DNA of 17,841 nucleotides from JADJLQ01 sp034439915 (GTDB lineage Bacteria > Bacteroidota > Bacteroidia > Chitinophagales > Saprospiraceae). Below the pieces are notes generated by a model. It worked only from the letters and a program-made list of their open reading frames with translations, was not told the origin of the DNA and did no database searches. The stretch lies in contig JAWXBI010000084.1 in assembly GCA_034439915.1 (NCBI GenBank), forward strand, positions 1-17,841, given 5' to 3'. Below are positions 6,239 to 15,169 of the stretch, piece by piece. A program made the position numbers and the translations under genes. Positions within the stretch are counted from its first letter, which is position 1; each line of letters begins with the position of its first letter.

Positions 6239-9200
6239 ATGAATATTTCAGAAGTCAGCCTGAGAAGGCCCGTATTCGCCATAGTCATCAATCTAGTCAT
6301 TCTGTTGTTTGGTGTTATCGGCTTCAAATTCTTAGGTGTCCGGGAATACCCTGCTATTGACCCGCCTTTTATCAGCGTGAGATGCTCCTACCCCGGTGCC
6401 AATGCTGACATCATTGAATCTCAGATAACAGAACCTTTAGAAAAAGCGATCAACAGCGTACCCGGTATACGGAATGTAACTTCAAGCAGCTCGCAAGGGA
6501 ACTGCAATATTAATGTTGAATTTGACCTGGGGGTAAACCTGGAAGAAGCTGCCAATGATGTGAGGGATAAAGTCTCTCAGGCAGCTCGCAGCCTGCCCTC
6601 TGATCTGGACGGCCCTCCGGTGGTATCCAAAGCCGATGCAAGTAGCGATCCTATATTGAGTATGTTGGTTCAAAGCCCCAACCGCAACCAATTGGAGATT
6701 ACTGAATTTGCCAATAATATATTGGTCGAACGCCTGCAAACTATACCCGGGGTGAGCAGTATTATGATATGGGGAGAAAAAAGATATGCTATGAGGATCT
6801 GGCTTGATCCGGGAAAAATGAATGCATTCGGAGTAACTGCAAAAGATATACAACTTGCCCTGCAGCGCGAAAGTGTTGAAATTCCAAGTGGCAAGGTCTC
6901 CGGGGATGCTGTAGAATTAAGTGTACGCACCTTTGGTCGTTTGAATACCGAAGAGGAATTTAATAGTGTCATCATCCGATCCAATGAAACAGGTATCTTG
7001 AGGTTAGGTGATGTGGCAGAGGCTATACTTGGACCAGAAAATGAAGAATCGGTGTTCAGGGAAAGTAATGTACCTATGATCTCACTGGCTCTTATCCCGC
7101 AACCCGGCAGCAATTATGTTGCGATATCAGATGAATTTTACCGCAGGCTGGACCAGATTAAAAAAGATGTACCCGATGATATTACGGTTGGGGTTTCCAT
7201 GGACAGCACCAGGTTTATTAAAAAATCGTTAGTTGAAGTCCAGGAGACCCTGTTATTATCGCTGGGATTGGTCATCGCGATTATATTCTTCTTCTTCCGG
7301 AGCTGGGGCATAGCTTTGAGGCCACTTTTGGACATACCGGTGTCCCTCATTGGCGCGTTTTTTATTATGTACCTATGCGGATTTACGATCAATGTACTCA
7401 CGTTGTTGGCCATTGTATTAGCAACCGGACTGGTCGTCGATGATGGTATAGTAGTTACTGAAAATATTTATAAAAAGATTGAGTCTGGTATGAATAAATA
7501 CCAGGCTGCGAGAGAAGGGTCTAAAGAAATCTTTTTTGCGGTACTTGCTACTTCAATTACACTGGCCGTAGTATTTTTACCGATCATATTCCTGCAGGGC
7601 TTTGTAGGAAGGCTATTCAGGGAATTCGGGATCGTGGTGGCCGGTGCGGTATTGATCTCTTGTTTGGTGTCCCTCACCCTTACACCTGTCCTCAATGTCA
7701 AAATGGCCACGTCAGCACATCATTCCTGGTTGTATCGGAAGACGGAACCTTTTTTCAGGGCTATGGAAGACGGATATAAATGGTCTTTGCAGGGGTTTCT
7801 TAAAGTCAGGTGGCTGGCTTTTGCCATCATATTGGCCTGCGGTGCTATGATTTATTTTATCGGTAATAAAATTCCAACCGAATTAGCCCCAATGGAAGAT
7901 CGCAGTGAATTCCGGTTTCAGGTGACGGCCCCCGAAGGCACTTCGTATGATGCCATGGATCGCAATATCGAGCAGATCACAGAGTTTATCATGGCTAATG
8001 TACCCGAAAAAAAGACGGTAATGAGTATGACAGCCCCGGGATTCACAGGCGCCGGGTCGGTCAATAGTGGTTTTGTCCGGATAGTCTTAACCGACCCAAA
8101 AGAAAGAAAAAGATCACAACAACAAATTGTAACTGCCCTCAGTAAAGAAATGTACAGGTTTACTGATGTGCGTATGTTTCCCAATCAGTCACAAACCATA
8201 CAGGTTGGGCGGCGCGGAGGCTCACAGCCGGTTCAGTTTGTTATCCAGAATAATGACTTTGAGAAAATTAAATATGCCCTGCCTTTGTTTTTGGCTGAAA
8301 TTCAAAAGAGCGAGGTTTTACAAAATGGCGATGCCGATCTGAAGTTTAACAAACCTGAATTGCGTATACAAATAGACCGGCTCAAAGCCAGTGAACTGGG
8401 AGTAAGCATTGGAGATTTGTCGGAAGCTTTACAATTGGCGTTGAGTAACCGCAGGCTGGGATATTTTATAAAGGATGGTAAACAGTATCAGGTCATCGGC
8501 CAGGTCATCCGCAGCGAAAGAGATGATCCCAACGACCTTAAAAACTTTTATGTTCGCAGTAACAGGGGTATTCCCTTTTCGTTAGACAACCTGGTGACGA
8601 TGACGGAGGAAGTCACCCCACCTACCTTATACCATTTTAACAGGATGAAATCCGCTACGATTAGTGCAAGTCTGGCTCCAGGCAAAGCTACCGGTGACGG
8701 AATCGAAGAAATGGAAGCCATTGCTAAAAGATTATTAGACCCCACCTTCACCACAGCCCTTTCGGGTACAGCCCGGGATCTGGCCGAGAGTAAAGGGAAC
8801 AGCGGGTTTGCATTTATACTGGCTTTGATCCTGATTTTTCTGGTGCTGGCTGCTCAGTTTGAAAGTTTTATTGACCCATTGATCATCATGATTACCGTAC
8901 CCTTGGCTATAGCCGGTGCTTTATTGAGTTTATATTTTTTCGATCAAACCCTGAATATATTTTCACAGATCGGCATGATTATGCTGATCGGACTGGTTAC
9001 CAAAAATGGAATCCTAATAGTAGATTTTGCCAACAAACAACAATTGACCGGTGTCACTAAAAAGGAAGCTGCTGTATCCGCTTCCGTCTCCAGATTGAGG
9101 CCCATTCTGATGACCAGTCTGGCGATGGCTTTGGGTGCCTTACCCCTGGCTTTGTCCCTGGGAGCTGCCTCTACTTCGCGTATTCCACTAGGTATAGTTA

Positions 9201-9307
9201 TAGTCGGTGGGGTCATGTTTTCACTGGTCCTCACGTTATATGTTATTCCTGCTATTTATTCGTATTGGAGCACCAAAAAAACCGGCCTTCGCATTGAACT
9301 TCAATGA
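6239..9307 (+). CDS. RND efflux pump, inner-membrane permease (HAE1/AcrB family)
   Basis: This is a proton-driven transporter that exports hydrophobic or amphiphilic compounds from periplasm or membrane into the channel. Its 1022 residues are the family's usual length. It opens with the hallmark SEVSLRRPVFAIVINLVILL and EYPAIDPPFISV. The proton-relay pair Asp401-Asp402 sits in GLVVDDGIVVTEN (AcrB 407/408), and the relay lysine is Lys922 in GLVTKNGILIVDFAN (AcrB 940). Two large periplasmic loops (about 40-330 and 550-850) alternate with two groups of membrane segments (about 335-540 and 855-1010). All key residues are present, so it should be active. The arrangement adaptor-pump-channel shows a complete system. 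Confidence 0.95.
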   Translation: MNISEVSLRRPVFAIVINLVILLFGVIGFKFLGVREYPAIDPPFISVRCSYPGANADIIESQITEPLEKAINSVPGIRNVTSSSSQGNCNINVEFDLGVNLEEAANDVRDKVSQAARSLPSDLDGPPVVSKADASSDPILSMLVQSPNRNQLEITEFANNILVERLQTIPGVSSIMIWGEKRYAMRIWLDPGKMNAFGVTAKDIQLALQRESVEIPSGKVSGDAVELSVRTFGRLNTEEEFNSVIIRSNETGILRLGDVAEAILGPENEESVFRESNVPMISLALIPQPGSNYVAISDEFYRRLDQIKKDVPDDITVGVSMDSTRFIKKSLVEVQETLLLSLGLVIAIIFFFFRSWGIALRPLLDIPVSLIGAFFIMYLCGFTINVLTLLAIVLATGLVVDDGIVVTENIYKKIESGMNKYQAAREGSKEIFFAVLATSITLAVVFLPIIFLQGFVGRLFREFGIVVAGAVLISCLVSLTLTPVLNVKMATSAHHSWLYRKTEPFFRAMEDGYKWSLQGFLKVRWLAFAIILACGAMIYFIGNKIPTELAPMEDRSEFRFQVTAPEGTSYDAMDRNIEQITEFIMANVPEKKTVMSMTAPGFTGAGSVNSGFVRIVLTDPKERKRSQQQIVTALSKEMYRFTDVRMFPNQSQTIQVGRRGGSQPVQFVIQNNDFEKIKYALPLFLAEIQKSEVLQNGDADLKFNKPELRIQIDRLKASELGVSIGDLSEALQLALSNRRLGYFIKDGKQYQVIGQVIRSERDDPNDLKNFYVRSNRGIPFSLDNLVTMTEEVTPPTLYHFNRMKSATISASLAPGKATGDGIEEMEAIAKRLLDPTFTTALSGTARDLAESKGNSGFAFILALILIFLVLAAQFESFIDPLIIMITVPLAIAGALLSLYFFDQTLNIFSQIGMIMLIGLVTKNGILIVDFANKQQLTGVTKKEAAVSASVSRLRPILMTSLAMALGALPLALSLGAASTSRIPLGIVIVGGVMFSLVLTLYVIPAIYSYWSTKKTGLRIELQ

Positions 9308-9375
9308 GCTGTTCACACGATGGATATACCGGTAGTACCCATTAATATTTCTATCCTTCCTTTGTAAAAACAAGT

Positions 9376-10671
9376 ATGAAACTGACATTGTTTTTTTGCA
9401 TGATGGTATTCCTGGCCGAGTCACAGGAAATTCTCAAACTGGATGATGCCATTGATCTTGCCCTGCAGCAAAATCCCAATATCCTTATTTCTTCCAACGA
9501 AAAAGAAATAGCCCGGGTCTCCAATAACTGGTATGCAGCCGGCAGGATACCCACCGTGGCCGCCAACAGCTTTTTTAATAATTCGGTCACCAACCTCAAT
9601 CAAAAATTGAATAATGGGACCAACATTGAAAGAAACGGGGTACTGAACAGCACTTTCAATGTCAATGGGCAATTTAGTTACCGTTTGTATGGGGGCAAAA
9701 GAATATTTATCGTAAAAAAAAGGCTGGAACTGCAAGAAGCGCAGACCGATGAATCACTTAAACAGGATATCAATCAAACCGTTTTTGATGTCATCAACCG
9801 GTATATTAATATTATCCGTTTGGTCAGACAGCGCGATGCCATCCGGGAGACGATTTCATTTTTTGAAGAACGCAGTAAACTCTCCCAGGTGCGTTTTGAA
9901 ATCGGTACAGCAGGTAAAAATGATTATCTGCAATCCCAGGTAGACTTAAATGTGCAACGCACTTCGGAATTGAATATCCTCAACAATATTGAATTGGCCA
10001 AAATGGAACTTAACCGCACCATGGCGCGCGACCCCTTTATTGATTTTGAAGTCGAGGACATACCTGCTCCGGATTATTTACCCACCCGGGAAGAAATGGT
10101 CGCTGCCATTGATTCTATCAATCCCGAAGTCACCTTTCTTCGTTTTAATCAAAAAATCCTGGAGCAATTGAGATTGGAAATTTTGGCCCAGCAAAAACCC
10201 AGCATTTTTGGAAATGCCTCTGCCACGTTCAACCGAAACAACAATACGGCAGGGTTTAACCTATTTACTCAAACGTATGGGCCGCAATTGGGATTGAGCC
10301 TTTCCGTTCCGTTATTTACCCGACCGATTGTAAGACAACAAATACGGATCAATGAACTTCAATACCGCAACCAGGACCTGCAGATTGAAAATGTCAAACA
10401 ATCCCTAACCGTCCTGGCTGCGAATGCCTACCAGAATTATGAAAATGCCAAACAACAAATCGAACTTGAACAAAACAACCTAATCCTCATTCGGGAACAC
10501 AATGCGATTTCGATGGAGCGTTTCCGCAAAGCGAGCATCACCACAGTAGAATTGCGCCAGGCACAGTTAAATCTGGTCGATGCACAAAACCGCATCATTA
10601 ACTCGAGATTTATCCTCAAACAAAGTGAAGCTCAATTGCTTTATGTGATGGGTAAACTGGTCAACGAATAA
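9376..10671 (+). CDS. TolC-family outer-membrane efflux channel
   Basis: This is the outer-membrane duct of the tripartite pump. It has 431 residues with a short signal peptide (cleavage near AES/QE, residues 14-17), then LKLDDAIDLALQQNPNI, the standard first helix of the family. Two OEP repeats follow (about 20-210 and 225-425) with long Gln/Asn-rich helices. The second repeat ends with the typical RFRKASITTVELRQAQLNLVDAQNR. The gene starts 68 bp after the pump gene in the same direction, so co-transcription is likely. Confidence 0.93.
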   Translation: MKLTLFFCMMVFLAESQEILKLDDAIDLALQQNPNILISSNEKEIARVSNNWYAAGRIPTVAANSFFNNSVTNLNQKLNNGTNIERNGVLNSTFNVNGQFSYRLYGGKRIFIVKKRLELQEAQTDESLKQDINQTVFDVINRYINIIRLVRQRDAIRETISFFEERSKLSQVRFEIGTAGKNDYLQSQVDLNVQRTSELNILNNIELAKMELNRTMARDPFIDFEVEDIPAPDYLPTREEMVAAIDSINPEVTFLRFNQKILEQLRLEILAQQKPSIFGNASATFNRNNNTAGFNLFTQTYGPQLGLSLSVPLFTRPIVRQQIRINELQYRNQDLQIENVKQSLTVLAANAYQNYENAKQQIELEQNNLILIREHNAISMERFRKASITTVELRQAQLNLVDAQNRIINSRFILKQSEAQLLYVMGKLVNE

Positions 10672-10786
10672 CAGCAACATGCTCGTCACCCGGAGCTATC
10701 CATCCATCATTCCGGACTGCCAATTTAAACTCATTTTGTCATCACTGGATTCTAAAAAATTTGAACTTCAGCCGTTTATTTCTGAC

Positions 10787-10794
10787 TAATTTCG
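10787..10794 (+). promoter_or_regulatory. Candidate -7 box TAATTTCG before argD
   Basis: TAATTTCG differs from TAnnTTTG in one base and ends only 4 nt before the ATG at 10799. A TTTG at 10760-10763 lies 23 bp upstream, slightly beyond the usual -33 spacing. A start this close implies an almost leaderless mRNA. Confidence 0.4.
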
Positions 10795-10798
10795 CGTC

Positions 10799-11977
10799 AT
10801 GAATTTATTTGATGTTTATCCCCTATACGAAATCGAACCGGTCCGGGGCAGGGGCTGTTATGTGTACGATCACAAAGGGGTTGAATACCTCGATTTTTAT
10901 GGAGGTCATGCCGTGATTTCCATCGGTCATTCCCATCCTCATTACATTCAACGAATTACCCGCCAAATCCAAAAACTGGGATTCTATTCTAACAGTATCA
11001 TCAATTCATTGCAAAAAGAACTGGCCGATAAGCTGGGCAAAATAAGTAATTGTAATGAGTATCAATTGTTTCTGGTCAATAGTGGTGCAGAAGCCAATGA
11101 AAATGCAATCAAGCTGGCCTCTTTTCACAACGGCAGGAAAAAAATAATATCCTTTAAGAAAAGTTTTCATGGCCGCACTTCGGCCGCTTGCAATGTGACC
11201 GATGACCCCAAAATCAAATCGGAGATCAACAAAACATTTGAAGTAGGTTTTTGTGATCTGAATGATCTGGCTGAAGTGGAGAAATTATTATCTACCAAAG
11301 AATATGCCGGGGTCATCCTGGAGGGCATTCAGGGGATCGGTGGAATTCATCTCCCGGAGACTCCATTTCTATTGGGCCTTCAACAATTGTGCAGACAAAC
11401 GGATACCCTGCTTATCCTGGATGAAATTCAGAGTGGATATGGCCGCAGTGGAAAATTCTTTGCATTTCAATACCACGAAGGGGTTAAACCGGATATTATT
11501 ACGATGGCTAAAGGCATGGGAAATGGATTTCCCATCGGCGGCGTACTCATACGACCCGACATTAAACCTAAACACGGAATGTTGGGTACCACTTTTGGCG
11601 GAAACCACCTGGCCTGCGCGGCCGCCCTGGCTGTACTGGAAGTCATGGAAGAGGATCAATTGATCCCGAACGCTGCACTGGCAGGGGATTATTTGATGAG
11701 CGAGTTGAGTGCTCTCCCGGAGGTGAAAGAAGTGAGGGGGCGGGGATTGATGATCGGTGCTGAGTTTGAAAACCCCATTGCCGATTTAAGAAAACAGCTG
11801 GTCTTTAAGGAAAAAGTGTTTACCGGCTCTTCAGCAGACCCCTATGTATTGAGGTTATTACCACCTTTGAGTATTCAAATCAATCAGATTGATCAGTTGA
11901 TTGAAAAAATGCGTTCAGTCCTGCGTTCGGTTTCGGATAAAACACCCGGTTATCGCCCGATAAGCAGGGTATCTTGA
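10799..11977 (+). CDS. argD: N-acyl-ornithine aminotransferase (ArgD family, class III, PLP-dependent)
   Basis: It converts N-acyl-glutamate 5-semialdehyde to N-acyl-ornithine with glutamate as amino donor, in cytoplasmic arginine biosynthesis. Its 392 residues are typical. Visible motifs are YLDFYGGHAVISIGHSHP (30-47), the phosphate-binding NSGAEANE (94-101), SFHGRT (122-127), the pyridine-nitrogen Asp208 in LDEIQSGYGR, and the PLP lysine Lys238 in MAKGMGNGFPIGG. EGIQGIGGI (175-183) replaces the EPVQGEGG of enteric enzymes. The N-acyl-ornithine carbamoyltransferase gene starts 31 bp downstream, so the two form an operon. Whether the acyl group is acetyl or succinyl is better judged from that neighbour. 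The family also acts on succinyl-diaminopimelate, which cannot be excluded. Confidence 0.9.
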   Translation: MNLFDVYPLYEIEPVRGRGCYVYDHKGVEYLDFYGGHAVISIGHSHPHYIQRITRQIQKLGFYSNSIINSLQKELADKLGKISNCNEYQLFLVNSGAEANENAIKLASFHNGRKKIISFKKSFHGRTSAACNVTDDPKIKSEINKTFEVGFCDLNDLAEVEKLLSTKEYAGVILEGIQGIGGIHLPETPFLLGLQQLCRQTDTLLILDEIQSGYGRSGKFFAFQYHEGVKPDIITMAKGMGNGFPIGGVLIRPDIKPKHGMLGTTFGGNHLACAAALAVLEVMEEDQLIPNAALAGDYLMSELSALPEVKEVRGRGLMIGAEFENPIADLRKQLVFKEKVFTGSSADPYVLRLLPPLSIQINQIDQLIEKMRSVLRSVSDKTPGYRPISRVS

Positions 11978-12008
11978 CCTTTTTCTGCATTTTAATAAGT
12001 TGGCTGCG

Positions 12009-12956
12009 ATGAATCATTTTATTTCCCTTCAGGATGTAGAAGACAAACAAGCCTTGCTTCGCCAGGCTTTATCCTTCATTGAAGTTCCCTGGCAAAATGA
12101 ATCCAGGGGATTTCATAAAACCCTGGGGATGTTGTTTTTTAATCCAAGTTTACGCACCCGGTTGAGCACCCAGCAGGCAGCCTATCAGTTGGGAATGAAA
12201 GTCATCAGTATGAATGCTGATCAGGGTTGGAAAATAGAGTTTGAAGATGGGGTTATAATGAATGCGGACAAGGCCGAGCACGTGCGGGAAGCGGCAGCAG
12301 TGATGAGCCAGCTGGTGGATATGATTGCCATCCGTTCCTTTCCCGGACTGATAGACCGGGACAAGGATTATCGAGAAGAGGTGATGACCCAGTTTGTAAA
12401 ATTTGCAACCGTACCTATTATTAATCTTGAGTCTTCCACCCTGCACCCCCTGCAATCCTTTGCCGATATCATCACGATAGAACAATACCGTAAAGCATCC
12501 CCGCATCAGACCAAGGTCGTATTGACCTGGGCTCCCCATATCAGGGCTTTGCCTCAAGCGGTATCGAACAGTTTTGCCCAATGGGCTCTTGGTTATGAGT
12601 ATGATCTGGTGATTGCGCATCCGGAAGGGTATCGATTGAATGAAAGCTTTACCCGGGGCGCCCGGATTGAATACGATCAGCGGGTTGCCTTTGAAGGGGC
12701 TGATTTTATTTATGCCAAAAACTGGAGCTCCTACGAAGACTATGGAAAAGTCCTGAGCGCGGATCCGGATTGGATGATTACTAAAGAGAAAATGGCACTG
12801 ACCAATCAGGGTAAAATTATGCATTGTCTGCCCACCCGTCGAAATCTTGAAATTGCTGACGAAGTCCTGGATAGCCCCAATTCACTGGTGGTCAAACAAG
12901 CTAAAAACAGGATCTTTGCAGCCCAGGCAGTTTTAAATGAGTTACTGGTTAAATAA
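12009..12956 (+). CDS. argF': N-acyl-ornithine carbamoyltransferase (acetyl/succinyl type; succinyl favoured)
   Basis: It transfers a carbamoyl group from carbamoyl phosphate to N-acyl-ornithine, giving N-acyl-citrulline, in place of the usual ornithine carbamoyltransferase. The product has 315 residues from ATG 12009. An in-frame TTG at 12000 is possible but less likely. The carbamoyl-phosphate loop reads NPSLRTRLS (about 45-53), and the catalytic MHCLPTRRN (about 271-279) has the RRN tail typical of the acyl-ornithine subfamily. FFNPSLRTR, INLESSTLHPLQSFAD and VLTWAPH also fit AOTCase/SOTCase. In MNADKAEHVRE the residue aligned by eye with Xanthomonas AOTCase Glu92 (Pro90 in Bacteroides fragilis SOTCase) is alanine (Ala89 from this ATG). 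In published work, replacing Glu92 with Ala turned AOTCase into SOTCase. N-succinyl-ornithine is therefore the likelier substrate. The gene is convergent with the phosphotransferase gene, with only 4 bp between the stops. Confidence 0.9.
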   Translation: MNHFISLQDVEDKQALLRQALSFIEVPWQNESRGFHKTLGMLFFNPSLRTRLSTQQAAYQLGMKVISMNADQGWKIEFEDGVIMNADKAEHVREAAAVMSQLVDMIAIRSFPGLIDRDKDYREEVMTQFVKFATVPIINLESSTLHPLQSFADIITIEQYRKASPHQTKVVLTWAPHIRALPQAVSNSFAQWALGYEYDLVIAHPEGYRLNESFTRGARIEYDQRVAFEGADFIYAKNWSSYEDYGKVLSADPDWMITKEKMALTNQGKIMHCLPTRRNLEIADEVLDSPNSLVVKQAKNRIFAAQAVLNELLVK

Positions 12957-12960
12957 ACTG

Positions 12961-13956
12961 TTATCCCCCCACGACCATGAGCACTGCCCGATCCAACAAT
13001 TGGTGCTTTTCATCTAACGTTAAATCTATCGGGAGCTGAGCAAGGCCGATCAAACGGCGCAGGATCTCCACGCCGCAGTATTGGAAACATAATTGGAGCG
13101 AAAAACCCTCCGGAGCCTTGTAGGATTTTAAAAAGAAATGGACTTTTTCATCGCTTTGGTGGGCCATATATTGATGGGCCATAATCACCCCGATATCAAA
13201 CTCTGCCGGTCCGATAAAACTGAACTCCGGGTCGATCACCTTAAATCCGGAAGTTGCATGTAACCATCCACCAGGGTAAAAATCGCCATGCAATAAATGG
13301 TCTCCCTGCATTAGATATTGGTCTCTGAGTACCTGTATGTGTTCTCTCAAATTTTCATCCTGTCTGTAGAGTTGGGCAAGATTTTGCAACCCAGTTTGTA
13401 TCTGGTCCAGATCAAATCCATGATCATTCTGAAAAGGGTAATCAAATAAATGAACGGCATTCAGTCTACGCAATTCCAGGTTATCCGGATAATGGCCCGG
13501 TACAGGAAGTTGATGCAAAATGGAAAGGAAATGATAAGCCTGTTGATTTAATTCTGCCGGCCATCCGGTTGATCTCTGATATAAATAAGTATAATCGGAG
13601 CTTTCACCCAGGTCTTCAATAGCCAGCAAATGATGTTTCGGGTCATACCCTATCAATCGGGGCATAAAACCTGAAAGTACAGGATACTGATTGATGGTTT
13701 GATAAAATGCATATTCAACCGCAATCCTGTCCACCGGGGCTGCAATCGCCGGATATTTATTTACATAGGATCTGGACTGTTTCAAAATGATACGTTCGTC
13801 ATTATCCGTTTGAATACGCAAAACGACGTTCATATTACCTTCACCCGCTTTACTAATATGGATGACCCTGCCCCTGACCCCCCATCCGGGATTATTGGTT
13901 AATAAGGACTGAATCTGATTTAAAGAGGTCTGCAGAGAGATTTCAAAGCTCCCCAT
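12961..13956 (-). CDS. APH-fold small-molecule kinase, methylthioribose-kinase-like
   Basis: It is an ATP-dependent phosphotransferase of the aminoglycoside/choline kinase fold (331 residues). Motifs run in MtnK order: GEGNMNVVLRI (38-48, nucleotide loop), IILKQ with Lys59, Glu81, YDPKHHLLAIEDLG (104-117), catalytic LLHGDFYPGG with Asp225, and metal-binding VIDPEFSFIGPAEFDIG with Asp242. LKQSRSYVNK and the DPEFxFxGPxxFDIG string are closest to S-methyl-5-thioribose kinase, but the protein is about 70 residues shorter than typical MtnK and no other methionine-salvage gene is nearby. The substrate is open; an unassigned sugar kinase of this fold is equally possible. It follows the OmpA-family gene by 4 nt, so the pair shares a transcript, although a functional link is not obvious. 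Confidence 0.75.
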   Translation of the reverse strand: MGSFEISLQTSLNQIQSLLTNNPGWGVRGRVIHISKAGEGNMNVVLRIQTDNDERIILKQSRSYVNKYPAIAAPVDRIAVEYAFYQTINQYPVLSGFMPRLIGYDPKHHLLAIEDLGESSDYTYLYQRSTGWPAELNQQAYHFLSILHQLPVPGHYPDNLELRRLNAVHLFDYPFQNDHGFDLDQIQTGLQNLAQLYRQDENLREHIQVLRDQYLMQGDHLLHGDFYPGGWLHATSGFKVIDPEFSFIGPAEFDIGVIMAHQYMAHQSDEKVHFFLKSYKAPEGFSLQLCFQYCGVEILRRLIGLAQLPIDLTLDEKHQLLDRAVLMVVGG

Positions 13957-13960
13957 GATT

Positions 13961-15094
13961 TCAGGAACTTAAAATTTTCAGTTCCACTCTTTGGTTCCGG
14001 GCCCTTCCCTCCCGGGTTGCATTGGTATCAATGGGTTTTCTTCGGCCGTAACCTACAAAGGTCATTCTTTCTTTTGGAATTCCTTTTTGCATCAGGTATT
14101 CTGCTACAGCCTTGGCCCTTAAAGCGGAAAGACTATCACAAAAATCATCTTTTGGCAAACCGTTGGTGTGGCCGCCAATTTCCACCACCAGGGTTTCGTT
14201 TTCCGTTAAAAATTTGAAAAGATCATCCAGTGCGGTATAACTATTAGGCGGGATCGAATCACTGTTGGCTTTAAAATAGAGGTTATTAATTTTTATTATT
14301 TCGCCAACCTTAGGTTTAGGCGCCTGGGCAATCACGGGCCCAGGGGGTTTTGCACTATCCTTTGGTGGCTGCTGGGGCTTAGGTTTGACAGCCACTACCG
14401 GGGGTTTCGGTGGTTCTACCGGTTGAGAACAAGGCACCAATTGAAGGCTTGAAGCATGGTCCAGCAAAATATTCCCATTGTATGGAAACAAAACCGGTGT
14501 CCTAAAAAATGCTTCAAACATGATGTAATTATAATTCGACTTAGGTTTTAGGCGAAAGTCATACCGCTTCCATTCAAAATTATCTACCGGAGGGCTTTCT
14601 GCCAGCAATTCAGAACGGCCGCAGGATATATTGCCTGCCCAGATCCTCAGAACTGCAGGAATATTAAAATTGAAAATAGAATCACTTTGCAATTTGATAA
14701 TTCCTGCATTGGCTACATTGGTGCGGCTTTTATAGTTTTCCGAACTGGAAATATAAATACTGAAATTGTAACATTGGCCGCCCTGTAGCGGTGATTCCAG
14801 CATTTGGCTGATCCGTTCCCAGGTATCGTTGTTTCTCACTACCAGTCCGACATACGTTTTACCATTCTGTGCCGGCTTGCTTACTTCCCAGAAATTGCTC
14901 GGGTGAACATCCGGGGCTGATTCTCCGGTAAATCCACAATCCGCCCACCCCAGGGGGGGAGAACTTTGTTTGGGAACGTCTTCAAAAGAAGGATTGACCA
15001 AACGTATGGAGTCCGCCATCGGCCTGGTCTGGGCTTGGGCATAAACTGCAAAAAACATCAAAAATATACCGGTTTGGGTAAGACTCCTATTCAT
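13961..15094 (-). CDS. OmpA-family outer-membrane lipid/peptidoglycan-linking protein
   Basis: It has 377 residues with a signal peptide ending AQAQ (about residue 22). The N-terminal domain (about 28-222: LVNPSFEDVP, PLGWADCGF, VGLVVRNNDTWERISQ, LRIWAGN, YNGNILLDH) looks like a jelly-roll, carbohydrate-binding-type module I associate with Saprospirales envelope proteins. A Pro/Lys-rich linker follows (223-262), then a C-terminal OmpA domain (265-377) with GHTNGLPKDD, LSALRAKAVAEYL, VGYGRRKP and REGRARNQRVEL, which should bind peptidoglycan. The frame opens at a TTG (15106), but that TTG is the end of the -7 box TATTTTTG, so the ATG at 15094 is the start. It probably anchors the outer membrane to the cell wall and may bind glycans. 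Confidence 0.85.
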   Translation of the reverse strand: MNRSLTQTGIFLMFFAVYAQAQTRPMADSIRLVNPSFEDVPKQSSPPLGWADCGFTGESAPDVHPSNFWEVSKPAQNGKTYVGLVVRNNDTWERISQMLESPLQGGQCYNFSIYISSSENYKSRTNVANAGIIKLQSDSIFNFNIPAVLRIWAGNISCGRSELLAESPPVDNFEWKRYDFRLKPKSNYNYIMFEAFFRTPVLFPYNGNILLDHASSLQLVPCSQPVEPPKPPVVAVKPKPQQPPKDSAKPPGPVIAQAPKPKVGEIIKINNLYFKANSDSIPPNSYTALDDLFKFLTENETLVVEIGGHTNGLPKDDFCDSLSALRAKAVAEYLMQKGIPKERMTFVGYGRRKPIDTNATREGRARNQRVELKILSS

Positions 15095-15103
15095 GTATTT
15101 TTG

Positions 15104-15111
15104 CAAAAATA
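15104..15111 (-). promoter_or_regulatory. Candidate -7 box TATTTTTG before the OmpA-family gene
   Basis: On the reverse strand TATTTTTG matches TAnnTTTG exactly, 9 nt before the ATG at 15094. It decides the start, since the alternative TTG at 15106 lies within the box. A TTTG exists upstream at 15126-15129, but the 14-bp spacing is too short for a regular -33 element. Confidence 0.45.
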
Positions 15112-15169
15112 TCGGGTTTCTGGTTCAAATAAAAATATACCTTTCAATTCGTCAAAGTTAAATGGTATT

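Noticed and set aside
12150..12824. Reverse-strand 224-codon frame inside the carbamoyltransferase gene
   Set aside because: It lies wholly opposite a gene with clear catalytic motifs. Its length reflects codon bias of the real gene, and its product has no recognisable features.
12957..12960. Bidirectional terminator between the convergent carbamoyltransferase and kinase genes
   Set aside because: Only 4 bp separate the stops and no hairpin with a T tract was seen at either end.
15095..15106. TTG at 15106 as start of the OmpA-family protein
   Set aside because: The TTG is the end of an exact -7 box TATTTTTG, and the ATG at 15094 begins a proper signal peptide.
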